Positions 27,188-37,144 of a stretch of DNA of 64,000 nucleotides are shown here, piece by piece. A model generated the notes under the pieces. The model searched no databases. It saw only the letters and a program-made list of their open reading frames with translations, and was not told where the DNA came from. Where the stretch lies: positions 1 through 64,000 of the forward strand of contig JAVBKX010000021.1 of the NCBI GenBank assembly GCA_031553835.1, in the 5' to 3' direction. The DNA is from JAVBKX01 sp031553835. GTDB lineage: Bacteria; Bacteroidota; Bacteroidia; Bacteroidales; Azobacteroidaceae. Position numbers and translations under genes: made by a program. How positions within the stretch are numbered: the stretch's first letter is position 1; the number at the start of each line of letters is the position of its first letter.

Positions 27188-27285
27188 CTCTCTGTTGTTA
27201 TAGGTTAGTTGTTTTACTCATTCGTAATGTCAAAAATACAAAGTTACAAGACATTTGGTAATATCCAGCGTAATTAAGATTTTTT

Positions 27286-28020
27286 TTAGAAGCTGATGCT
27301 ACATTGTAATCCGATCGAACGGGAGCTAAAAGCAGTCCTGTCAAAAAAAACAGGTTCAATTCGCATACTTAAATCGGGAGAAATATCAAAATCATACAAT
27401 TGGGCATCGACATAAGCATCCAACACCCACAATGCATACACGCCTACAGTAATGAAATAGCTCAAATCGCGATAGCGACGGTAATAATCGCGTTTACTCT
27501 TGAAAGTACGCTTCAGCCAATCCATTTGCGAAGTCGAAATATCCTCCGCTTTCGTTCCATACGGCAAAAATTGCAACCAATAATCGGTAGCCGGATCTGT
27601 GTCGAGAATATCATGAGTAGCGTGTTTGTATTCGCTATACATTTCTCCGTTCCAGGATATAGCATAGGCACAACCTAAAAAGCCGCCATATACCATGGGT
27701 AATTTCCAATATTTCCGGTTATAAACTTGTCCCAAACCGGGAAAGATTAGAGCATAAATAACGGCCTTTTGAGGATTGGGCTGAAATGCGGCATGTTCAT
27801 TATGAGCCGTTTTAACTGTATCTTGAGCCGCCGCAGCAGCTACGGCTATTTCGACTGTATCTTTCAGTGTATCGGGAAGAATACTATCCGGGACATTACG
27901 CTTTGACAGCTCCACATGAATACTGTCGCCGACAATTTCAGGAATAGAATCCTGCTGCTGCGCCGACAGCGAAAAGGAAAGGAACAAACCAAAGAGAATG
28001 AACCGGAAGATTTTCTGCAT
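27286..28020 (-). CDS. DUF5683 family protein
   Basis: 244 residues. A signal peptide (FGLFLSFSLSAQQ) is followed by an unstructured linker, then the conserved NPQKAVIYALIFPGLGQVYNRKYWK, two hydrophobic segments, and YRRYRDLSYFITVGVYALWVLDAYVDAQL. The start overlaps the parB stop by one base. The position parB-DUF5683-mltD-rsh is conserved across Bacteroidales. It is probably a membrane protein; function unknown. Confidence 0.8.
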   Translation of the reverse strand: MQKIFRFILFGLFLSFSLSAQQQDSIPEIVGDSIHVELSKRNVPDSILPDTLKDTVEIAVAAAAAQDTVKTAHNEHAAFQPNPQKAVIYALIFPGLGQVYNRKYWKLPMVYGGFLGCAYAISWNGEMYSEYKHATHDILDTDPATDYWLQFLPYGTKAEDISTSQMDWLKRTFKSKRDYYRRYRDLSYFITVGVYALWVLDAYVDAQLYDFDISPDLSMRIEPVFFDRTAFSSRSIGLQCSISF

Positions 28021-28907
28021 TATTTTTTCAATGAATCAAACACACGTATGATACGCTCCAATTCCTGTTCGGAAGAGAACGGAATGGTTATTTTCCCCTG
28101 GCCTTTATCATTGCAGGTAAATGCAACCTTCGTTTCAAAAAAATTTGAGAAATGATCTTTTAACAATGCATATTCTGAAGTAATGGATGTCGGTTTAGGT
28201 TTTTTCTCCAATTTGTCTTCCGGTTTGGATTCTTCGTTCAGCTCACGAACGATTTCTTCTGTTTTCCTTACAGAAAAACCATACTCTGCAATTTGTTCAT
28301 AAACCATCAATTGAGTAGAAGGATCTTCAAGGGAAAGCAGCGCCTTGGCATGCCCCATGTCTATTTTCTTGTCTTTCACACCCATTTGTATCTCTGCCGG
28401 AAGTTTCAACAAGCGAAGGAAATTGGCAATTGTCGCCCGCTTTTTTCCGATGCGTTCGCTCAACCGTTCCTGTGTCAACCCATAGGTTTCAATCAAATTC
28501 TGAAAAGCCAATGCGATTTCAATGGAATTCAAATCTTCCCGTTGAATATTTTCAATCAACGCCATTTCCATGACGTTTTCATCGCTGGCTTTTCTTACAT
28601 ACGCAGGAATGGACGATAATCCTGCCAGAATAGATGCCCGGTAACGGCGTTCTCCCGAAATAATCTGATAACGATCCGGAGCAATCTCCCTTAATGTAAT
28701 GGGTTGCACCACTCCCAGCGCTTTAATTGAAGCAGCTAATTCGTCCAACGCCTCCTGATCAAAAATAGAACGAGGTTGCTCGCGATTGGCTTCAATTTTG
28801 AACAATTCTATTTCATTAATAGAAGACGACCCTCCGGTAGTCACCTCTTCCATTGTAATTAACGCATCCAATCCCCGGCCCAATGCTGCTTTATTTTGTT
28901 TCGACAT
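28020..28907 (-). CDS. parB: Chromosome partitioning protein ParB
   Basis: 295 residues. ParB/sulfiredoxin-like N-terminal domain with the CTPase motif GERRYRAS (about 90-100), central helix-turn-helix (LTQERLSERIGKKRATIANFLRLL), and a C-terminal dimerisation segment. It binds parS sites near the origin, spreads as a CTP clamp and recruits SMC. No obvious GTTTCACGTGAAAC-type parS was seen in the window, which does not exclude a diverged site. Located 35 bp downstream of parA. Confidence 0.93.
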   Translation of the reverse strand: MSKQNKAALGRGLDALITMEEVTTGGSSSINEIELFKIEANREQPRSIFDQEALDELAASIKALGVVQPITLREIAPDRYQIISGERRYRASILAGLSSIPAYVRKASDENVMEMALIENIQREDLNSIEIALAFQNLIETYGLTQERLSERIGKKRATIANFLRLLKLPAEIQMGVKDKKIDMGHAKALLSLEDPSTQLMVYEQIAEYGFSVRKTEEIVRELNEESKPEDKLEKKPKPTSITSEYALLKDHFSNFFETKVAFTCNDKGQGKITIPFSSEQELERIIRVFDSLKK

Positions 28908-28942
28908 AAATTTATATAATATAGTTTACAACGTTATAAACA

Positions 28943-29740
28943 CTATAACCCTGCATTTTTCTGTTTCTCAAAATATGGAATATTTTTTTCTATCAATTCT
29001 TCGGCTAATTGCAGATGATTGGTTGCTCCTTTCGACTCCACATCATACATCAAGACAGGCTGACCATAACTGGGCGCCTCGCTTAATTTTATATTTCGTT
29101 GAATCACCGTTTTGAATACCAATTCCCGGAAATGTTTTTTCACTTCTTCATATATCTGATTAGCCAGGCGCAACCGTGCATCGTACATCGTCAATAAAAA
29201 TCCTTCGATTTCGAGTTCCGGATTCAATTTTGATTTTATTATTTTAATGGTATTCAGCAATTTACTAATTCCTTCCAGAGCAAAATATTCGCATTGCACG
29301 GGAATGATGACCGAATCGGCCGCCGTAAGCGAATTGACCGTTATCAATCCTAAGGAAGGAGAACAGTCGATCAATATGAAATCATATTGGTCTTTAATGG
29401 ATGCCAATACCTCTTTCAATACTTTTTCCCGATTATCAAAATTCAACATTTCGATTTCGGCTCCTACTAAATTGATGTGGGAAGGAATAAGAAACAAATT
29501 GTCAACCTGGGTTTTAAAAATAGCGCGATTGGTATCTTCCTGATTGACCAAACATTCGTAAATAGACGTTCCGGCAGTACGGATATCGAAGCCCAAACCG
29601 GAAGATGCGTTGGCCTGCGGATCGGCATCTACAACCAACACTTTTTTATTTAACGATGCCAATGATGCGGCAAGATTAATGGCTGTAGTAGTCTTCCCGA
29701 CGCCTCCTTTTTGATTGGCTAACGCAATAATTTTTCCCAT
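28943..29740 (-). CDS. parA: Chromosome partitioning ATPase ParA/Soj
   Basis: 265 residues with the deviant Walker A KGGVGKTT at the N-terminus and DCSPSLGL (Walker B region). It has no N-terminal DNA-binding extension, so it is the chromosomal Soj type rather than the plasmid P1 type. Together with ParB it segregates the replication origin. First gene of the cluster parA-parB-DUF5683-mltD-rsh, with a -7 box 22 bp upstream. Confidence 0.93.
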   Translation of the reverse strand: MGKIIALANQKGGVGKTTTAINLAASLASLNKKVLVVDADPQANASSGLGFDIRTAGTSIYECLVNQEDTNRAIFKTQVDNLFLIPSHINLVGAEIEMLNFDNREKVLKEVLASIKDQYDFILIDCSPSLGLITVNSLTAADSVIIPVQCEYFALEGISKLLNTIKIIKSKLNPELEIEGFLLTMYDARLRLANQIYEEVKKHFRELVFKTVIQRNIKLSEAPSYGQPVLMYDVESKGATNHLQLAEELIEKNIPYFEKQKNAGL

Positions 29741-29761
29741 ATTTGTTTAAAATTTTGAGTA

Positions 29762-29769
29762 CAAAAGTA
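29762..29769 (-). promoter_or_regulatory. Promoter -7 box for the par cluster
   Basis: The minus strand reads TACTTTTG, matching TAnnTTTG, just upstream of the parA ATG at 29740. No clear -33 box was found. Confidence 0.5.
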
Positions 29770-29935
29770 GCGATTATTTAAGAAACTTGACATGGATTTT
29801 GGTTAAACAATGTGTTTAGTGTTAATAAATACAAGATATTGTTGATAACTTTCTCCGAATCATCGCATTGACCGGCTCCACGCTATCATGCGCTACAGAA
29901 AGCGCACAATACTCCATGAATGAATCAATTACAAA

Positions 29936-31246
29936 TCATTGAAGAAGATAAGACGGATCCAACAATTCCATCAAATGGGGAATATTGTTGATCGTAAAAA
30001 TCAAAATAAAAAAGGCGACAAGCACATGGATAGATATTTGTTGAATTTTACTTTTACTGCTTTTGTACAACCACGCAATAATCAACGGGAAGCAATACAA
30101 CCAGTGAGGTGAGTACAAATACGCTTCATTCAACCCGTAACTGCAAATCACATGAATAAATATATCGACTGCAAAAAAAGAAGACAATAACAAGACCGCC
30201 TTATTTTTATAATTAACAATAATCGAATAGAGAAATAATCCGAAATAGAGGATTAAAGTGAGCGGATACAATACGGAATTATAATGAAACTCCGCCCCCG
30301 GATTTTGAATACTGCCCGGATTGCAATAATAATCATACGAATAATGAATGTTATTGTAAAACAATACAGGTTCAAATAAAAATAATTTCAATACATTTTC
30401 AAAGTGAAATATTGATTGAAAATCGTCGGCAGCCCGGGTAAAAAATTTGCCCCGACCGGCATCGGCAACGGCTTCCTGACCAATTCCCTGCAACATAAAA
30501 TAGGTTATTCCAAAAGCGACAATGAATATCAGCAATGTAATGACGCCGGATTTAATAATCGTTTTGAGCCGTTGGCTCAACAATCCTTTCTGAAATAATA
30601 TAGAAATAACAACTTTTATCGCATTGGATATGGTAATTCCTGAGATTAAATAAAAAAAAGTGGCATTGGTGCGAAACCGGACTTTTTTCCCGACAAGGAT
30701 ATTTTCGGTAGTCAAATAAACCATTATTAATAAAAACAACATGGACAATGAGAACGATTCGGGAATAAATGCAATCAGTAATACAAATGCCTGCAATGAG
30801 AAAAGAAGTGATATCCCAAGGCTTTTATATAAATTTAAATTCAATAAATTCCGGCAGTATTTGTAAACTATCAACAATGAAAATGCTGCTACCGCATTAA
30901 AAAACGCAGCACAGGCAAGCCGGCTGACATCCCATGAAATAAATTGAAGGAGTTTGAACACTATGCTTAAAGGCAGCAATAAGCCGGTTAATATGGGATG
31001 AAATGTACTCTCAAAGGGAGTCATGTAAATCAACCGGGACATTTTTACGTAATTAGCATCCGGATCAAGTCCATAAACAGCCGATAATTTGAAAAAATCG
31101 GGGTTATATAAATAAATGAACAGGGTAAATAAGACGTAAACGGAAAAGGATATAAAAAAAAGAAGTTTTTCTTCTTTTTTGCGAGGATAACATACTTCGC
31201 CAATATCTTGTAATCCACCTATCGCAGCTTTAATCACTTTCTTCAT
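29936..31246 (-). CDS. Polytopic membrane protein, possibly DUF6080 (glycosyltransferase-like)
   Basis: About 436 residues, start at 31246 (MKKVIKAAIGG). At least ten hydrophobic spans; the first outside loop, between span 1 (FSVYVLFTLFIYLY) and the next, includes DPDANYVKMSRLIY, a position where GT-C glycosyltransferases carry acidic catalytic residues. That resemblance is only architectural. Another loop carries the tyrosine-rich stretch NNIHYSYDYYCNPG. It appears to be a single-gene unit with its own TAnnTTTG box. Bacteroidales members of this kind are annotated as DUF6080; I am not certain of that number. Confidence 0.6.
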   Translation of the reverse strand: MKKVIKAAIGGLQDIGEVCYPRKKEEKLLFFISFSVYVLFTLFIYLYNPDFFKLSAVYGLDPDANYVKMSRLIYMTPFESTFHPILTGLLLPLSIVFKLLQFISWDVSRLACAAFFNAVAAFSLLIVYKYCRNLLNLNLYKSLGISLLFSLQAFVLLIAFIPESFSLSMLFLLIMVYLTTENILVGKKVRFRTNATFFYLISGITISNAIKVVISILFQKGLLSQRLKTIIKSGVITLLIFIVAFGITYFMLQGIGQEAVADAGRGKFFTRAADDFQSIFHFENVLKLFLFEPVLFYNNIHYSYDYYCNPGSIQNPGAEFHYNSVLYPLTLILYFGLFLYSIIVNYKNKAVLLLSSFFAVDIFIHVICSYGLNEAYLYSPHWLYCFPLIIAWLYKSSKSKIQQISIHVLVAFFILIFTINNIPHLMELLDPSYLLQ

Positions 31247-31310
31247 ATCTAAAAACAATTACGAAATCATAAATTTAAAGTATCAAGTCATTTTTCATAC
31301 AATAATGTTG

Positions 31311-31318
31311 CAAAGGTA
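31311..31318 (-). promoter_or_regulatory. Promoter -7 box for the membrane protein at 29936
   Basis: Minus strand TACCTTTG matches TAnnTTTG, about 64 bp upstream of the ATG at 31246. Confidence 0.5.
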
Positions 31319-31426
31319 GTATTTTTAACAAAAATAACATTACCTGCCAACGAAATGAAAGACGGTTGGCCTGTTCACTCTACAGACATCCCACTCCTTT
31401 CTTTCTTAATGATATCAGGAATATGT

Positions 31427-31457
31427 TTTGTCCGAAAACAAAAAGGTGCTACATTTG
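31427..31457 (+). promoter_or_regulatory. Promoter for the metallopeptidase gene
   Basis: TTTG (31427-31430), 19 bp, TACATTTG (31450-31457): an exact match to the -33/-7 consensus with ideal spacing, 57 bp upstream of the ATG at 31515. It is one of the two best promoters in the window. Confidence 0.75.
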
Positions 31458-31514
31458 TGTGGGTTTCAAAATAATATAAAAGTAATATCAACAGATTAAA
31501 TGCTCTCTATTCTT

Positions 31515-33530
31515 ATGAAAAAAATCATTTCATTACTCTCTTCAGGCATATTGATAATTGCATGCACAAATATGAATAAAAATCAACAAGCGGACATTAC
31601 TCCGGAAAGCGTTCATAAAGTCATTACCGAACTCGCGTCAAAAGACAGCGCCAATAAAACAATGATCGAAAAATCGGTGAACCAGGTCGCTAAACTTTGG
31701 CGGGAATCCGATGGAACCAACGATGATTTTGTACAATTTTGCATCGATAATTATATCGCTGATTCCGGCGAAAAAGAACAGGCTTTCCTGAAAATAAGCG
31801 AATATCTGGAAGCCATCAACGGTAATTTCAACGAAATGTCGCTGGGTTTACAACGGAACGTACAGGAAGCTACGGGCACATTGCTCAAGATTGACGAACA
31901 ATTTGCGGCATACAATCCCGCCACACATTTCAGCGATGATCTGTATGACAATAAAATCGCATTCATCATTGCTTTGAACTATCCTGAATTGTCGCTGCCG
32001 GAAAAAGAATCGTTGGGCAAAAACCGTTTGGCCTGGGCATACGCCCGTTTGGGCGACATGTTTACCTCGCGTATTCCTGCCGACATGCAACAGGCGCATT
32101 CTTCTGCCTTGAGCGATGCCGATGTATATATTGCCAACTATAATATTTATGCCGGACATTTACTGAATAATGAGGGGAAACGTATTTTCCCCGAAAACAT
32201 GATCCTGCTTTCGCATTGGAACTTACGCGACGAAATCAAGGCAAACTATAATAAAGGGAAGGAAGGGTTAGATAAACAACAAACAATTTATGAAGTAATG
32301 CAAAGAATCATTTCACAGGAAATTCCTGAAGAAGTGATTAATTCGGGTGACTATGAATGGAATCCTTTTTCCAATACGGTTTATCAGTCAGAAAAAACTA
32401 TCGCCGGAACACCTGAAAAGACCACCCGTTATCAAAAATTGCTGAATAATTTCAAAACATTGCAAGCGATTGACAAATATTCCGAAAATACATATATTGA
32501 ACGTAATTTCTCCCAAAGCATGGAAATCTCTGTAGATGATGTGGAAACCTTATTCAGGCATTTCCTTTCTTCTCCCGAATTAAAAGCTGTGGGAAACATT
32601 ATTGAGGAGCGTGTGGACAGAAAATTGCAAGCTTTCGATATTTGGTACGATGGATTTAAAGCCCGCAGCAATCTGAATGAAGATCTATTGAGCGAACAAA
32701 CCCGCCGGCTTTTTCCGGATGCTAATGCACTGGAAAAACAGCTGCCTTCCTTGTTAACTCAATTAGGTTTTACTCCGGAACGTGCTTCGTATCTGGCTGA
32801 AAAAATTGCGGTCGATGCCGCTCGCGGCTCCGGCCATGCCTGGGGCGGACAAATGAAAGGACAAAAAGCTCATTTACGTACACGTATTCCCACCGAAGGG
32901 CTGGATTATAAAGGATATAACATTGCTATTCATGAATTCGGACACAATGTCGAGCAAACGCTTTCATTGTATGATGTCGATTATTATATGCTGAATGGCG
33001 TTCCTAACACGGCATTTACCGAAGCATTGGCATTTGTCTTTCAGAAACGCGACCTTGAACTGCTGGGAATCAAAAACAATGATCCGGAAAAAGAAAAGAT
33101 GGATGTCTTGGATAAAACCTGGCAATTGTATGAAATTTGCGGCGTTTCGATGTTAGACATTGCTGTATGGAAATGGCTGTATGCCAATCCCGATGCTACG
33201 GCCGAACAGTTGCGCGACGCTACTATCCGTCTGTCTAAAGAAATATGGAACGAATATTTCGCTCCGGTTTTCGGAATCAAAGATCAAACGATATTAGCTG
33301 TTTATTCGCACATGATCAGTTATCCGTTATATCTGTCGGCTTATTCATTCGGACAAATCATAGAATTTCAGTTAGAACAATATTTTTCAGGAAAAGATTT
33401 TGCCAAAGAGGTGGATCGCATATTCCGTCTGGGACGTTTAACACCTAACCAATGGATGATTGAAGCGACAGGAGAAGCCCTTTCCACCGACCCTTTACTC
33501 GCTAAAGTCAGAACTTGTATCCATCCATAA
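31515..33530 (+). CDS. Zinc metallopeptidase lipoprotein (gluzincin type)
   Basis: 671 residues from the ATG at 31515; an in-frame ATG at 31500 only adds MLSIL. Lipobox LIIACTN, Cys 17. The zinc site is visible: HEFGH at 473-477 and Glu503 in FTEALAF, 30 residues downstream, a gluzincin layout like the M3 and M49 families. The N-terminal 450 residues are mostly helical. It may be a peptidase acting in the periplasm or at the cell surface, complementing the DPP5-like enzyme. The exact family and substrate are not clear from sequence. Single-gene unit. Confidence 0.75.
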   Translation: MKKIISLLSSGILIIACTNMNKNQQADITPESVHKVITELASKDSANKTMIEKSVNQVAKLWRESDGTNDDFVQFCIDNYIADSGEKEQAFLKISEYLEAINGNFNEMSLGLQRNVQEATGTLLKIDEQFAAYNPATHFSDDLYDNKIAFIIALNYPELSLPEKESLGKNRLAWAYARLGDMFTSRIPADMQQAHSSALSDADVYIANYNIYAGHLLNNEGKRIFPENMILLSHWNLRDEIKANYNKGKEGLDKQQTIYEVMQRIISQEIPEEVINSGDYEWNPFSNTVYQSEKTIAGTPEKTTRYQKLLNNFKTLQAIDKYSENTYIERNFSQSMEISVDDVETLFRHFLSSPELKAVGNIIEERVDRKLQAFDIWYDGFKARSNLNEDLLSEQTRRLFPDANALEKQLPSLLTQLGFTPERASYLAEKIAVDAARGSGHAWGGQMKGQKAHLRTRIPTEGLDYKGYNIAIHEFGHNVEQTLSLYDVDYYMLNGVPNTAFTEALAFVFQKRDLELLGIKNNDPEKEKMDVLDKTWQLYEICGVSMLDIAVWKWLYANPDATAEQLRDATIRLSKEIWNEYFAPVFGIKDQTILAVYSHMISYPLYLSAYSFGQIIEFQLEQYFSGKDFAKEVDRIFRLGRLTPNQWMIEATGEALSTDPLLAKVRTCIHP

Positions 33531-33544
33531 ATCCATCCGTTTTT

Positions 33545-33552
33545 TAACTTTG
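33545..33552 (+). promoter_or_regulatory. Promoter -7 box for the oxoacid dehydrogenase operon
   Basis: TAACTTTG matches TAnnTTTG, 63 bp upstream of the lpd ATG, in the gap after the metallopeptidase stop. Confidence 0.5.
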
Positions 33553-33615
33553 TGGATTTCTATTTGTTTATTAGTATAACATTTCATAATTATTATCATT
33601 GATTACATTGTCATC

Positions 33616-34965
33616 ATGAAATACGATTTAGCAATAATAGGCGGAGGGCCTGCCGGGTACAATGCAGCAGAAAAAGCGGCAGAAAACGGATTACACACAA
33701 TCTTATTCGAAAAAAATGCCATAGGCGGCGTATGTCTCAATGAAGGTTGCATTCCAACCAAATCGCTCTTGTATTCTGCAAAAATACTGGACACAATAAA
33801 AAGTGCATCCAAATACGGCATCAACATCGATAGCGATCCAAATTTCGATTTGCAAAAAATCATCGGCAGGAAAGATAAAGTGGTAAAAAAATTGACTGCA
33901 GGAGTGAGAATGAAACTCTCGTCCGGAGGAGTGGATGTGATACAGGGAGAAGCTTCCATTGCAAAACAAATCAAGGACGAAATTATAATCACCTGCAATG
34001 GAGAAGAATATGAAGTGGCTTATGTGTTGCTTTGTACCGGTTCCGAAACAGTGATTCCTCCCATCAAAGGTTTACCGGAGGCGGATTTTTGGACATCGAA
34101 AGAGGCGTTGATGATCAAGGAATTACCTCAATCATTAGCGATTATCGGCGGCGGAGTGATCGGCATGGAGTTCGCATCCTTTTTCAACAGTATGGGAGTC
34201 AAAGTGTCTGTAATTGAAATGCTTCCCGAAATATTAGGAAATATGGACAAGGAAACTTCGGCCATGCTTCGGTCGGAATACACCAAAAAAGGTATCGTAT
34301 TTTATCTTGGGACAAAAGTCGTGGAAATTAACAAAAACAGTATTTCAATTGAAAAAGACGGAAATACATCAGTTATCGAAACCGAAAAAATATTGCTGAG
34401 CACAGGAAGAAAAGCCATCACAAGTAATTTAGGGCTGGAAAACCTCCGGATAGAACTGCTTAAAAACGGTGTGAAAGTAAACGAATACATGCAAACTACC
34501 AATCCGCGGGTATATGCCGCAGGCGATGTTACCGGATTTTCCATGTTGGCGCATACTGCTATCAGGGAAGGTGAAGTGGCCATCAATCATCTCCTGGGAA
34601 AAGATGATAAAATCAGTTACAATGCCATTCCCGGCGTCGTTTATACCAATCCTGAAATTGCCGGAGTCGGAAAAACAGAAGAAGAATTGAATGCTACCGG
34701 TGAAAGTTTCAAAGTATTAAAACTGCCGATGGCCTATTCCGGCCGGTTTGTCGCCGAAAATGAAACAGGAACCGGAATCTGCAAACTGATAATCAACCAA
34801 CATAAACAGATCATCGGTTGCCACATGATAGGAAATCCTGCATCCGAACTGATTTTGATTGCCGGCATCGCGATCGACAAAGGATTTACTGTCGAAGAAT
34901 TTCAAAAGCAAATATTCCCCCACCCCACTGTGGGCGAAATTATCCGGGAATGTTTATTTAGTTGA
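33616..34965 (+). CDS. lpdA: Dihydrolipoyl dehydrogenase (E3)
   Basis: 449 residues. FAD-binding GGGPAGYNAA at the N-terminus, redox-active disulfide CLNEGC, NAD-binding GGGVIGMEFASFF, and the C-terminal catalytic HPTVGEI. It reoxidises dihydrolipoamide on E2 and passes electrons to NAD. First gene of lpd-lplA-E2-E1, so it belongs to a dedicated 2-oxoacid dehydrogenase complex. Confidence 0.93.
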   Translation: MKYDLAIIGGGPAGYNAAEKAAENGLHTILFEKNAIGGVCLNEGCIPTKSLLYSAKILDTIKSASKYGINIDSDPNFDLQKIIGRKDKVVKKLTAGVRMKLSSGGVDVIQGEASIAKQIKDEIIITCNGEEYEVAYVLLCTGSETVIPPIKGLPEADFWTSKEALMIKELPQSLAIIGGGVIGMEFASFFNSMGVKVSVIEMLPEILGNMDKETSAMLRSEYTKKGIVFYLGTKVVEINKNSISIEKDGNTSVIETEKILLSTGRKAITSNLGLENLRIELLKNGVKVNEYMQTTNPRVYAAGDVTGFSMLAHTAIREGEVAINHLLGKDDKISYNAIPGVVYTNPEIAGVGKTEEELNATGESFKVLKLPMAYSGRFVAENETGTGICKLIINQHKQIIGCHMIGNPASELILIAGIAIDKGFTVEEFQKQIFPHPTVGEIIRECLFS

Positions 34966-34974
34966 GAGTTGAGA

Positions 34975-35712
34975 ATGCTCTGCATTGATAACCCATATAC
35001 AGATATTTATTTCAATTTGGCCGCCGAAGAATATTTATTAAAAAATTATTCTGCCGACATTTTCATGCTATACCAAAATCAGCCTTCAGTAGTCATCGGA
35101 AGATACCAGGATGTAAATGCCGAAGTAAATCCGGATGTTGCAAAAAACAACCACCTGCAAATCGCCCGAAGAATTTCAGGGGGTGGCGCCGTCTTTCATG
35201 ATTTGGGTAATTTCAATCTCGTTTTCATAAAAAACACAACGAATCCAAATTTTTCCGAATATGCAACACTCATCTCAACGTTTCTTCATCAACTTGATAT
35301 TCCCACACTAGTCGATGAACGTCAGGGCATCATCATCAACGGATTAAAAATCTCAGGCAGCGCCCAGTATATATTCAAACACCGGACCATGTTTCATGCC
35401 ACATTACTCTACAATACCGATCTTGAAATGCTCAGATCGGCATTAGATGTAAAATTCAAACCATTACCACAGGAAAATCCGGGACAAAAAAAATTTGTCA
35501 AATCCATAAAAAGTCCGGTCTGTAACTTAATGGATTATTTGGAAAAGCCGGAAACAACATCCGCTTTCGGCCACCATATTTTCAACTATTTCTTAAGAAA
35601 AAATCCGGAAAACATCCAATACAACTTTGATTCAAAAGACATGGAGGCCATTCATGAATTGCGGGAAAAAAAATATGCAACCAACCAATGGATATCGCCG
35701 GAGCATCCTTAA
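34975..35712 (+). CDS. lplA: Lipoate--protein ligase
   Basis: 245 residues from the ATG at 34975; an in-frame TTG six bases earlier is less likely. Motifs: NLAAEEYLL, QPSVVIGRYQ, ARRISGGGAVFHDLGN, and KISGSAQ. It attaches lipoate to the E2 lysine. The C-terminal accessory domain is short or absent compared with E. coli LplA (337 residues), so a separate partner may be needed, or it acts as the short form common in Bacteroidota. It starts 9 bp after lpd. Confidence 0.9.
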   Translation: MLCIDNPYTDIYFNLAAEEYLLKNYSADIFMLYQNQPSVVIGRYQDVNAEVNPDVAKNNHLQIARRISGGGAVFHDLGNFNLVFIKNTTNPNFSEYATLISTFLHQLDIPTLVDERQGIIINGLKISGSAQYIFKHRTMFHATLLYNTDLEMLRSALDVKFKPLPQENPGQKKFVKSIKSPVCNLMDYLEKPETTSAFGHHIFNYFLRKNPENIQYNFDSKDMEAIHELREKKYATNQWISPEHP

Positions 35713-35837
35713 ATCATTCAATGAAAGTTATCTTACATTAAAAAAACTTTTCTTCCCCTCCACTTGTTTTATAATCACACAAAAACATAGAAAATATTTA
35801 AACTCTATGCGCTCATGTGTTTGTAAAACAAAATTTT

Positions 35838-37127
35838 ATGGCAAGGTTTGAAATAAAAATGCCCAAATTGGGGGAAAGTATCACAGAAGGTACCATCATG
35901 TCCTGGTCGGTCAAAATTGGCGAAACAGTCAATGAAAACGATACTCTCTTTGAAGTGAATACCGCTAAAGTAAGTGCTGAAATTCCTTCACCGGTAGCGG
36001 GAAAAATACTGGAAATCCTTTTTAAAGAAGGCGATACGGTATCTATAGGTACCGTTGTTGCTATTATCGACATGGAAGGAGAAGCTTCTGAAGAACCTCA
36101 ATCCGCTTCAGAAAAAAGTAATAATACGATACAAAAAGAAAAAACGGATGAAACGGCAAAACCAACCATTTCCAAAGGAAACGAAGATCGCTGGTATTCG
36201 CCCGTAGTATTACTAAAAGCTCAGGAGGCCGGTATTCCCAATGAAGAATTGGATCGTATGACCGGAACCGGTTTTGCCGGTCGTGTCAGCAAAAAAGATA
36301 TTGAATTGTATATCGAACAAAAACGGAAAGGGGCTACTCAACCCACCGTGGCAACAAAAAAAACGGATACAGTTCCGGTTCAACCGTCAAAACGGGAAGA
36401 GCCTGTCGCTCCGATTCCTGTTTCGGGAGAAGATGCCATGATCGAAATGGATGTAGTGCGTCGCACAATTGCCGACCGGATGGTAGAATCGAAAAAAATA
36501 TCGGCACATGTGACTACAATTATTGAAGTCGATGTGACCAAATTAGTTCGCTGGCGTGAACAACACAAAGAAGAATTCTTGCGTCGCGAAGGTATTAACC
36601 TTACTTTTATGCCGGCAATCACTGAAGCCACATATAAAGCCCTGCGCGATTTCCCGAGAATTAATGCCTCCGTCGAAGGACACCGCATTATTGAAAAAAA
36701 ACATATCAATATAGGAATCGCCGTTTCATTAGACGACGGCAATCTGATTGTTCCTGTAATCAAAAATGTGGATAAACTCAGTTTCAGCGGCATTGCTTCG
36801 TCTATCGAAACGCTGGCTAAAAAAGCGCGTCAGAATAAACTGACATTAGATGACATACAAGGCGGCACATTCACTATCACCAATTACGGTTCTTTCAAAA
36901 ATATTATCGCCACACCTATTATCAATCAGCCCGAAGTTGCGATTTTGGGAGTGGGATATGTGCGTAAAACGCCGGCCGTTATTGAAACGTCCGACGGAGA
37001 TGTGATCGCCATTCGCCATAAACTGTACTTGTCGCTTTCATACGACCACCGAATCATTGATGGCGCCCTGGGGGGAATGTTTATAAAACGAATTGCCGAT
37101 TATTTAGAAAATTGGAATAATGACTAA
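35838..37127 (+). CDS. 2-oxoacid dehydrogenase E2, dihydrolipoamide acyltransferase
   Basis: 429 residues from the ATG at 35838 (MARFEIKMPKLGES). Lipoyl domain 1-76 with the modified Lys44 in NTAKVSAEI; a charged, flexible linker; the peripheral E1/E3-binding domain about 120-160 (YSPVVLLKAQEAGI, GFAGRVSKKDI); acyltransferase domain from about 200 with active-site His404 in DHRIIDG. One lipoyl domain only. Whether the acyl group is acetyl, branched-chain or another cannot be settled from this subunit; the fused E1 next door favours branched-chain oxoacids. Confidence 0.9.
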   Translation: MARFEIKMPKLGESITEGTIMSWSVKIGETVNENDTLFEVNTAKVSAEIPSPVAGKILEILFKEGDTVSIGTVVAIIDMEGEASEEPQSASEKSNNTIQKEKTDETAKPTISKGNEDRWYSPVVLLKAQEAGIPNEELDRMTGTGFAGRVSKKDIELYIEQKRKGATQPTVATKKTDTVPVQPSKREEPVAPIPVSGEDAMIEMDVVRRTIADRMVESKKISAHVTTIIEVDVTKLVRWREQHKEEFLRREGINLTFMPAITEATYKALRDFPRINASVEGHRIIEKKHINIGIAVSLDDGNLIVPVIKNVDKLSFSGIASSIETLAKKARQNKLTLDDIQGGTFTITNYGSFKNIIATPIINQPEVAILGVGYVRKTPAVIETSDGDVIAIRHKLYLSLSYDHRIIDGALGGMFIKRIADYLENWNND

Positions 37128-37144
37128 ACACAAAGGCTTGTAAT

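Noticed and set aside
28020..29935. parS site near parAB
   Set aside because: I looked for GTTTCACGTGAAAC-like palindromes and saw none; a diverged site cannot be excluded.
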